Under the pieces are notes generated by a model. That model had not been told where the DNA came from. It did no database searches and saw only the letters and a list, made by a program, of their open reading frames with translations. The translations under genes were made by a program, and so were the position numbers. Positions 24,601-36,600 of a stretch of 64,000 bases of DNA are shown here, piece after piece; position 1 is the stretch's first letter, and each line of letters begins with the position of its first letter. The stretch is from Prochilodus magdalenae (taxonomy: Eukaryota > Chordata > Actinopteri > Characiformes > Prochilodontidae), in contig JAMWET010006936.1 in the NCBI GenBank assembly GCA_024036415.1, positions 62,001 to 126,000 on the forward strand. Reading direction: 5' to 3'.

Positions 24601-27600
24601 ACTGAACTGTAAATAAGTTGACTTGAACTCATGACATACTGAACGCTGTTTCATTGTTTGTGTCTTTTTCTTAAAGGCAAAAAAACGAGATGAGATCATG
24701 ATGCTCCTAAAGAAGCAAAGAGAAGAGCGAATTAAGGTACGGACTGAGGTGCACGACGAGAATCCACTATTCCTTCTTTATCCAACCTTTTTGTTGGCTC
24801 TCCTAATTTCTGTCTAATTGGGAATATGAACGTGCTTGATTCACCCCAGTTACGGCCTGTGTGGATTTGACAAAGGCAGGCGAGGACTCCTCTAGACAGC
24901 CAAGTGTTTTATTTCTCTCTTATCCATTAGAGTGCTTTTCCTCGCTGCTTCTCCCTCTCCTCAGCACTTTTTCCTCAAAGCCTCAGCATTTCTGAAACTG
25001 GCCACCCCAGAGAAAGGGGGAGTGGATTGGGCTGGAACTCAGCCCCGGATGGGCCTTCATTTCTCTCTGGGGAAAAAGGTGATGATTAGAGGCTGCTGGG
25101 GCTGTATCCTAAACCACAACCCACCCCCTATCCAAACCTCCCACCCCCACAGTGTATCCCACCAGTCATTTTTAATCAGGCCCTCATAGCCAGTGTTTGC
25201 TGTGCTGTGCTTACTCTGCACATGTGTGCGTAAATGCAGTACGGCATTAGAGGAAGTGTGTTCTAGGGATTTTAACTTGATTAACACGAAACAGATAAAT
25301 TCATAATGACTAATACGTTTAATGAACAAAATTAGGTCCCATGTCCTACATTTTCCCAGAAGTCCACTTACAGCATGTTTACAAGACCCCCATATCCCAT
25401 AGAATTAGACAGGCTGTTTTGGTGACTGATACATGTATGACCTCTGTTCTGATGGGTTGGGCAAAACAAGAGTCACCTGTGACTGGGACATATCGTATAG
25501 CATGTAACACTTCCTGTTATACCTACAAGTAACAGCTCTGATTGGATTTGGCATGAACTGGACCACCTTCTGAATGTAGGCCTCATCAGTGTTCAGCCAC
25601 TCTTGCTTCAAAGAACTGTGCACTTGGCAAAATTCTGAGGAGAATTTCCTGTAGACTGGATTTTAGCCACTGCTGGTAGACCCGTATGACCATACGCTTC
25701 CTTATTCCTGCAGATTCAGCTGCTTCCTTCACACTATGCCCATTGCAACGTCCAAATGCAGTCCCTCCTTTTAGCCCATCATTAACATCTGCTTTGGAGC
25801 CATTGTCCACACATGGAACAAAACATTTACTGCACTGTACCCCCTCTACCCAGTCTATGAACCCTGCCACTCACACCTCGTGGGTATTTATAGCCCCATT
25901 ATCCTTGTGCAACGCCATCTGTAGGAGCCTGAAGCCAGTGCCACCTTAAACACACGAGGTGACTCATTTTTGTCCAGTGAGCGTATATATAAAGGTTTTG
26001 GTTATGAAGTCGGCTTCTTATTTACCAGCTTGCTTTGTGCATTTCCATTGCACTTAAAATGCCAAAGCTTGTAGCAAATGTAGGCACCAAAGCCATCAAA
26101 ATGCAACTGCGGCGGCATTTAGGATGGAATGTAAAATGCACAAAGAAAGCTGCTGCATATGAAGCCAACTTCTTAACCAACACATTTACATGTCGGTACT
26201 TCAGTTTAGGCTGGCAAACAGGAAGTCCGTTTTAGCCTTATTTAAAGAAAAGTATCGACCATGCCCCTAGACAAGTGCAAAAAGTGGCCAGAATCTTTCA
26301 CAGGCTGGAACAGTAGATTTCTTCATAGTCCAACACTTTCCTGACTGCTGCTCTGTTGTCGTATTTGAATTTGGGCCATAAATATTAATGAGTCAAGACA
26401 GTTAGGTAACGGTTTAGGACTCTGGAATGAGTCTGTTTGACCGGCCGGTGAAACAAAACAGCTTCTTTCCTCAGGCCATCAGCCTTATTAGCAGCTGACC
26501 AGTATTATCATCTGCTGGACCATAGCTACTCCTGTTTCTCCACAGATGCCAGATTATACACTATAGTTTCTTCCCCATACATATACTAATACTGTTGGAC
26601 TACCTCAACACTACTGCTTCTACCTCAATACCACTGCCTCTACCTCAACACTACTCCTTCTACCTAAACACTACTGCCTCTACCTCAATACTACTGCCTC
26701 TACCTCAACACTACTCCTACCTAAACACTGCTGCCTCTACCTCAACACTACTGCTTCTACCTAAACACTGCTGCCTCTACCTCAACACTACTGCTTCTAC
26801 CTAAACACTGCTGCCTCTACCTCAACACTACTCCTTCTACCTAAACACTACTGCTTCTACCTAAACACTACTGCCTCTAACTCAACACTACTGCTTCTAC
26901 CTAAACACTGCTGCCTCTACCTCAACACTACTCCTTCTACCTAAACACTACTGCCTCTACCTAAACACTACTGCCTCTACCTCAACACTACTGCTTCTAC
27001 CTAAACACTACTGCCTTTACCTCAATACTACTGCCTCTACCTCAACACTACTCCTTCTACCTAAACACTACTGCCTCTACCTCAACACTACTGCTTCTAC
27101 CTAAACACTACTGCCTTTACCTCAATACTACTGCCTCTACCTCAACACTACTCCTACATAAACACTACTGCCTCTACCTCAATACTACTGCCTCTACCTC
27201 AATACTACTGCTTCTACCTAAACACTACTGCCTCTACCTCAACACTACTGCTTCTACCTAAACACTACTGCCTTTACCTCAATACTACTGCCTCTACCTC
27301 AACACTACTCCTACATAAACACTACTGCCTCTACCTCAATACTACTGCCTCTACCTCAATACTACTGCTTCTACCTAAACACTACTGCCTCTACCTCAAT
27401 ACTACTGCTTCTACCTAAACACTACTGCCTCTAGCTCAATACTAATGTCTCTTCCTCAACACTACTCCTTCTACCTCAACACTACTGCTTCTACCTAAAC
27501 ACTACTGCCTCTACCTCAATACTACTGCCTTTACCTCAACACTACTCCTTCTACCTAAACACTACTGCCTCTACCTCAATACTACTGCCTCTACCTCAAT

Positions 27601-30600
27601 ACTACTGCTTCTACCTAAACACTACTGCCTCTACCTCTACACTACTGCTTCTACCTAAACACTACTGCCTCTACCTCAATACTACTGCCTCTACCTCAAC
27701 ACTACTGCTTCTACCTAAACACTACTGCCTCTACCTCAATACTACTGCCTCTAACTCAACACTACTGCTTCTACCTAAACACTACTGCCTCTACCTCAAT
27801 ACTACTGCCTCTACCTCAACACTACTGCTTCTACCTGAACACTGCTGCCTCTAGCTCAATACTAATGTCTCTTCCTCAACACTACTCCTTCTACCTCAAC
27901 ACTACTGCTTCTACCTAAACACTACTGCCTCTACCTCAATACTACTGCCTTTACCTCAACACTACTCCTTCTACCTAAACACTACTGCCTCTAACTCAAT
28001 ACTACTGCCTCTACCTCAACACTACTCCTACATAAACACTACTGCCTCTACCTCAATACTACTGCCTCTACCTCAACACTACTGCTTCTACCTAAACACT
28101 ACTGCCTCTACCTCAATACTACTGCCTCTACCTCAACACTACCCCTACATAAACACTACTGCCTCTACCTCAATACTACTGCCTTTACCTCAACACTACT
28201 CCTTCTACCTAAACACTACTGCCTCTACCTCAATACTACTGCCTCTACCTCAATACTACTGCTTCTACCTAAACACTACTGCCTCTACCTCTACACTACT
28301 GCTTCTACCTAAACACTACTGCCTCTACCTCAATACTACTGCCTCTACCTCAACACTACTGCTTCTACCTAAACACTACTGCCTCTACCTCAACACTACC
28401 CCTACATAAACACTACTGCCTCTACCTCAATACTACTGCCTCTAACTCAACACTACTGCTTCTACCTAAACACTACTGCCTCTACCTCAATACTACTGCC
28501 TCTACCTCAACACTACTGCTTCTCCCTGAACACTGCTGCCTCTAGCTCAATACTAATGTCTCTTCCTCAACACTACTCCTTCTACCTCAACACTACCCCT
28601 ACATAAACACTACTGCCTCTACCTCAATACTACTGCCTCTAACTCAACACTACTGCTTCTACCTAAACACTACTGCCTCTACCTCAATACTACTGCCTCT
28701 ACCTCAACACTACTGCTTCTACCTGAACACTGCTGCCTCTAGCTCAATACTAATGTCTCTTCCTCAACACTACTCCTTCTACCTCAACACTACTGCTTCT
28801 ACCTAAACACTACTGCCTCTACCTCAATACTACTGCCTTTACCTCAACACTACTCCTTCTACCTAAACACTACTGCCTCTAACTCAACACTACTGCTTCT
28901 ACCTAAACACTACTGCCTCTACCTCAATACTACTGCCTCTACCTCAACACTACTCCTACATAAACACTACTGCCTCTACCTCAATACTACTGCCTCTACC
29001 TCAACACTACTGCTTCTACCTAAACACTACTGCCTCTACCTCAATACTACTGCCTCTACCTCAACACTACCCCTACATAAACACTACTGCCTCTACCTCA
29101 ATACTACTGCCTTTACCTCAACACTACTCCTTCTACCTAAACACTACTGCCTCTACCTCAATACTACTGCCTCTACCTCAATACTACTGCTTCTACCTAA
29201 ACACTACTGCCTCTACCTCTACACTACTGCTTCTACCTAAACACTACTGCCTCTACCTCAATACTACTGCCTCTACCTCAACACTACTGCTTCTACCTAA
29301 ACACTACTGCCTCTACCTCAATACTACTGCCTCTACCTCAACACTACTCCTACATAAACACTACTGCCTCTACCTCAATACTACTGCCTCTACCTCAACA
29401 CTACTGCTTCTACCTAAACACTACTGCCTCTACCTCAATACTACTGCCTCTACCTCAACACTACCCCTACATAAACACTACTGCCTCTACCTCAATACTA
29501 CTGCCTTTACCTCAACACTACTCCTTCTACCTAAACACTACTGCCTCTACCTCAATACTACTGCCTCTACCTCAATACTACTGCTTCTACCTAAACACTA
29601 CTGCCTCTACCTCTACACTACTGCTTCTACCTAAACACTACTGCCTCTACCTCAATACTACTGCCTCTACCTCAACACTACTGCTTCTACCTAAACACTA
29701 CTGCCTCTACCTCAACACTACCCCTACATAAACACTACTGCCTCTACCTCAATACTACTGCCTCTAACTCAACACTACTGCTTCTACCTAAACACTACTG
29801 CCTCTACCTCAATACTACTGCCTCTACCTCAACACTACTGCTTCTCCCTGAACACTGCTGCCTCTAGCTCAATACTAATGTCTCTTCCTCAACACTACTC
29901 CTTCTACCTCAACACTACCCCTACATAAACACTACTGCCTCTACCTCAATACTACTGCCTCTAACTCAACACTACTGCTTCTACCTAAACACTACTGCCT
30001 CTACCTCAATACTACTGCCTCTACCTCAACACTACTGCTTCTACCTGAACACTGCTGCCTCTAGCTCAATACTAATGTCTCTTCCTCAACACTACTCCTT
30101 CTACCTCAACACTACTGCTTCTACCTAAACACTACTGCCTCTACCTCAATACTACTGCCTTTACCTCAACACTACTCCTTCTACCTAAACACTACTGCCT
30201 CTAACTCAACACTACTGCTTCTACCTAAACACTACTGCCTCTACCTCAATACTACTGCCTCTACCTCAACACTACTCCTACATAAACACTACTGCCTCTA
30301 CCTCAATACTACTGCCTCTACCTCAACACTACTGCTTCTACCTAAACACTACTGCCTCTACCTCAATACTACTGCCTCTACCTCAACACTACCCCTACAT
30401 AAACACTACTGCCTCTACCTCAATACTACTGCCTTTACCTCAACACTACTCCTTCTACCTAAACACTACTGCCTCTACCTCAATACTACTGCCTCTACCT
30501 CAATACTACTGCTTCTACCTAAACACTACTGCCTCTACCTCTACACTACTGCTTCTACCTAAACACTACTGCCTCTACCTCAATACTACTGCCTCTACCT

Positions 30601-33600
30601 CAACACTACTGCTTCTACCTAAACACTACTGCCTCTACCTCAACACTACCCCTACATAAACACTACTGCCTCTACCTCAATACTACTGCCTCTAACTCAA
30701 CACTACTGCTTCTACCTAAACACTACTGCCTCTACCTCAATACTACTGCCTCTACCTCAACACTACTGCTTCTACCTGAACACTGCTGCCTCTAGCTCAA
30801 TACTAATGTCTCTTCCTCAACACTACTCCTTCTACCTCAACACTACCCCTACATAAACACTACTGCCTCTACCTCAATACTACTGCCTCTAACTCAACAC
30901 TACTGCTTCTACCTAAACACTACTGCCTCTACCTCAATACTACTGCCTCTACCTCAACACTACTGCTTCTACCTGAACACTACTGGCTCTACCTCAATAC
31001 TACTGCCTCTACCTCAACACTACTCCTTCTACCTAAACACTACTGCCTCTACCTCAATACTACTGCCTCTACCTCAACACTACTCCTACATAAACACTAC
31101 TGCCTCTGCCTCAATACTACTGCCTCTAACTCAACACTACTGCTTCTACCTAAACACTACTGCCTCTACCTCAACACTACTCCTTCTACCTCAACACTAC
31201 TGCTTCTACCTGAACACTGCTGCCTCTAGCTCAATACTAATGTCTCTAACTCAACACTACTGCTTCTACCTAAACACTACTGCCTCTACCTTAATACTAC
31301 TGCCTCTACCTCAACACTACTGCTTCTACCTGAACACTGCTGCCTCTAGCTCAATACTAATGTCTCTTCCTCAACACTACTCCTTCTACCTCAACACTAC
31401 TGCTTCTACCTAAACACTACTGCCTCTACCTCAATACTACTGCCTTTACCTCAACACTACTCCTTCTACCTAAACACTACTGCCTCTAACTCAACACTAC
31501 TGCTTCTACCTAAACACTACTGCCTCTACCTCAATACTACTGCCTCTACCTCAACACTACTCCTACATAAACACTACTGCCTCTACCTCAATACTACTGC
31601 CTCTACCTCAACACTACTGCTTCTACCTAAACACTACTGCCTCTACCTCAATACTACTGCCTCTACCTCAACACTACCCCTACATAAACACTACTGCCTC
31701 TACCTCAATACTACTGCCTTTACCTCAACACTACTCCTTCTACCTAAACACTACTGCCTCTACCTCAATACTACTGCCTCTACCTCAATACTACTGCTTC
31801 TACCTAAACACTACTGCCTCTACCTCTACACTACTGCTTCTACCTAAACACTACTGCCTCTACCTCAATACTACTGCCTCTACCTCAACACTACTGCTTC
31901 TACCTGAACACTGCTGCCTCTAGCTCAATACTAATGTCTCTTCCTCAACACTACTCCTTCTACCTCAACACTACCCCTACATAAACACTACTGCCTCTAC
32001 CTCAATACTACTGCCTCTAACTCAACACTACTGCTTCTACCTAAACACTACTGCCTCTACCTCAATACTACTGCCTCTACCTCAACACTACTGCTTCTAC
32101 CTGAACACTGCTGCCTCTAGCTCAATACTAATGTCTCTTCCTCAACACTACTCCTTCTACCTCAACACTACTGCTTCTACCTAAACACTACTGCCTCTAC
32201 CTCAATACTACTGCCTTTACCTCAACACTACTCCTTCTACCTAAACACTACTGCCTCTACCTTAATACTACTGCCTCTACCTCAATACTACTGCTTCTAC
32301 CTAAACACTACTGCCTCTATCTCAACACTACTGCTTCTACCTAAACACTACTGGCTCTACCTCAATACTACTGCCTCTACCTCAACACTACTCCTTCTAC
32401 CTAAACACTACTGCCTCTACCTCAATACTACTGCCTCTACCTCAACACTACTCCTACATAAACACTACTGCCTCTGCCTCAATACTACTGCCTCTAACTC
32501 AACACTACTGCTTCTACCTAAACACTACTGCCTCTACCTCAACACTACTCCTTCTACCTCAATACTACTGCTTCTACCTGAACACTGCTGCCTCTAGCTC
32601 AATACTAATGTCTCTAACTCAACACTACTGCTTCTACCTAAACACTACTGCCTCTACCTCAATACTACTGCCTTTACCTCAACACTACTCCTTCTACCTA
32701 AACACTACTGCCTCTACCTTAATACTACTGCCTCTACCTCAATACTACTGCTTCTACCTAAACACTACTGCCTCTACCTCAACACTACTGCTTCTACCTA
32801 AACACTACTGGCTCTACCTCAATACTACTGCCTCTACCTCAACACTACTGCTTCTACCTAAACACTACTGCCTCTACCTCAATACTACTGCCTTTACCTC
32901 AACACTACTCCTTCTACCTAAACACTACTGCCTCTACCTTAATACTACTGCCTCTAACTCAACACTACTGCTTCTACCTAAACACTACTGCCTCTACCTC
33001 AATACTACTGCCTCTACCTCAACACTACTGCTTCTACCTGAACACTGCTGCCTCTAGCTCAATACTAATGTCTCTTCCTCAACACTACTCCTTCTACCTA
33101 AACACTACTGCCTCTACCTCAATACTACTGCCTTTACCTCAACACTACTCCTTCTACCTAAACACTACTGCCTCTACCTTAATACTACTGCCTCTACCTC
33201 AATACTACTGCTTCTACCTAAACACTACTGCCTCTACCTCAACACTACTGCTTCTACCTAAACACTACTGGCTCTACCTCAATACTACTGCCTCTACCTC
33301 AACACTACTCCTTCTACCTAAACACTACTGCCTCTACCTCAATACTACTGCCTCTACCTCAACACTACTCCTACATAAACACTACTGCCTCTGCCTCAAT
33401 ACTACTGCCTCTAACTCAACACTACTGCTTCTACCTAAACACTACTGCCTCTACCTCAATACTACTGCCTCTACCTCAACACTACTGCTTCTACCTAAAC
33501 ACTACTGCCTCTACCTTAATACTACTGCCTCTACCTCAACACTACTCCTTCTACCTAAACACTACTGCCTCTACCTCAATACTACTGCCTCTAACTCAAC

Positions 33601-36600
33601 ACTACTCCTACATAAACACTACTGCCTCTACCTCAATACTACTGCCTCTAACTCAACACTACTGCTTCTACCTCAACACTACTGCCTCTACCTCAATACT
33701 ACTGCCTCTACCTCAACACTACTGCTTCTACCTAAACACTACTGCCTCTACCTCAATACTACTGCCTCTACCTCAACACTACTGCTTCTACCTAAACACT
33801 ACTGCCTCTACCTTAATACTACTGCCTCTACCTCAACACTTCTCCTTCTACCTAAACACTACTGCCTCTACCTCAATACTACTGCCTCTACCTCAATACT
33901 ACTGCTTCTACCTAAACACTCTTGCCTCTACCTCAATGCTGCCTTTGTCTGTTTGTAAATAATGTATAAAATGTATTTATTTAACAGTATGGCTTTCAAG
34001 CAGCTTATTAAACCCAAAAAATAGGGGGACTTTCATTTTACATTTACTATATTTCACTTATTTTTATTTAATGGTCTTAACAAAATGACTACAAATAAAA
34101 GACGATATTATTATTGTTGCATTTTCTAAGTTCCTTATATTATTATTATCTAAATAAGTTGTCTCTATTAGACTCTATTTTGTGGTTGAGAACACTTCTC
34201 AGCTTCCTGTACTGTAAATCCTCTGTGTCTTCAAAGTTGTGAAATGTTATCTGTTTGTTCTTCACAGAAGGAGATGATATCCCTGCAACACAAGCCAAGA
34301 AGATCAGACCCGCCTGAGAGGTACCAGAGACGGTTCAGGTTGTTATACTTCAGATCCCTGTGGGGACGCAGTGGCAGAGGAATGATGCTTTGTATTGCTT
34401 ACGATAAGAGCGGCATGGCGTGTGATAGAGCCCTGCATTGATTGTGTGGATTCAGAGGCAGTAACCCTATCCTGACTGGGATTTACTGCTGGGGAAAGTG
34501 GGAGGGGGAGCGTGTTTTTGCTGATGCCGCTGCAGTAAATCACTTCTACTTAAAATAAAGGAAAACAAATAATAGGCTACTCCCTTTTAATCTTGGTAGA
34601 GGAATTGCTCCAACCCTACAGGTAAGAGGAAAAAAGAAGTGTGTGTGGGGGTGGGGAGCTGGAGCTTGGGTCTTTATGTGTTGGACAAAAAGAGGGCCAA
34701 ATGATTTGTTAAGTGCTTTTTGTTGCCAAAAATATGTGACTTTTTTCCAACCAAATCTTAACAATAAAGTTAAAGTATTTATACCATATCTGCAGAATAT
34801 AAATACAACAAAAACGATGATTCAGTAAAATAAAAATCTATATCATTTTAAAAAATTATTTTTATGGATGTATTAGTGGTTCATTCTCGGCACTGCAGTG
34901 ACACTGACATGGTGGCGGTGTGTTGGTGAGTGTTGTGCTGGTGTGAGTGAATCAGACACAGCAGTGTCACCTTAGTTTCACTGCTGGACTAAGAATAGAC
35001 CACCAACCAAAAAAGCATCCTGTAGGCAGCGTCCTGTAACCACTCGTAAAGGACTAGAGGATAACTAACACTGCACTGTGCAGCAGCAGATGAGCTGTCG
35101 TCTCTAAATTTAACATCTATAAGGTGGACCAACAATCTCTAATAGAGTGGACAGTGAGTGGACATAGTATTTAAACACTCAAGCAGCACTGCTGTGTCTG
35201 ATCCACTCATACCAGCACAGCACACACTAACACTACCACCACGTCAGTGTCCCTGCACTGCTGAGAATGATACACTACCCACATAATACCTGCTCTGTGG
35301 TGGTCCTGTGGGGGCCCTGATCTTTAAAAATGTTCTCAATGATCTCCCACTTCCTAATATGTAAAAGAATTTTATTGCATATTTTAGTCTGTTCTCTTTA
35401 GAGGGTGTGTCACTGTATATTCACTTCAGTATACAGTAGATCAAAGATATACACTCATCATCAAATCAATAGCTGCACCCAGAATGAAGTGTCAGATTGC
35501 AGGGCTATTGGGAAGGAAGATAAAGGTCACCAGGAGCAATAAATTATGATAAACTCAAACTGATATGGGCAATATTTTTTTTTTGAGCTACAAATACAGA
35601 GGTTGTGTCCCTCAGTATGGTGTAGGGCCACCATGTTTGCTAACACAACATGCCAGACGTCTCAGCATGGAGTTGTGGAGGTTCCTAATGGTGTCCTGTG
35701 ACAATCCAGCCCATGCAGATTGAAAGTTCTCACACAGTTCCTGCAGATTTTGCGGTAGGGCTGGAGGTGGAGTGACACCAGGCCTTCTGGAGGTGTGACA
35801 TGGGACAACAAACTATTCATCTTAGTGTTGACCGCTGTGCCTCCCCCCATGCATTTGTTGGCCGTCCCAACCAAGATAAAAAGGGAATCATCACTTAAGA
35901 TTATTGGCTGCCATTCGAGGACATCACTGCTCACTCAGTGTCCACAGTCCTCCTTCACGTCGCTGGTGTGCGCCTTCTTCTATCCACTGCAACCAAACGG
36001 CATGCTATGCTAGTATCTCCACGAATGGTATGGCCCGCAGTACATCACTAAGACCATATCACTTCCCAGAACTTGACAATGTAACACCTCTCAAACTCTT
36101 CCGACTGCTTCGATTGCTTTTAAACTCTTCTCTGAGGCATACTTTGCTTTGAAGGATGCTACTAACACAACAGCACAAGTCAGAATGGAAAGCACTCGCA
36201 ACCTTATATAGTCAGTCAGGTACAGCGATGAGGCTCCACCTTGCTTATGTCACAAACTTCATTTGCATGTCTCACAATGTCAAACCTAAGCTTCCTTCCT
36301 GTTGGTACTGCAATTATTTATTTGATGATGAGTGTCTATAATTAACCAGAGGTGTTTAAATAAATGCATAGATCGTTATTTAATCAGAGAAACAATTAAA
36401 ACAAGCTACGTGGGGTGTTACAAGATGAACAGCGTGTGGTATCTGGACTCCTCTACTCTTTAGAGTTTCTCTTTTTTCCCTTATAAGTCCCACAGTGGGG
36501 AAATTTAGTTTCCGCATTTAACCCATCCGTGAAGTGAAACACCACAAACACACTCACTAGTGAACACACTAGGGGGCAGTGAGCACACTTACCCGGAGCG

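Noticed and set aside
26590..33950. Minus strand of the array as a let-7-like microRNA gene (TGAGGTAG)
   Set aside because: Only the seed matches; there is no hairpin and the rest differs from let-7. The plus-strand target-site view is the sounder one.
26590..33950. CRISPR-like array
   Set aside because: Units are contiguous with no unique spacers, and the genome is vertebrate.
32608..33958. Long plus-strand ORFs (149 and 296 codons) with a repeating LNTTASTS / LLLPKHY pattern
   Set aside because: They arise because a stop-poor 20-bp tandem unit is read in all three frames in turn. No start context, splice signals or domain.
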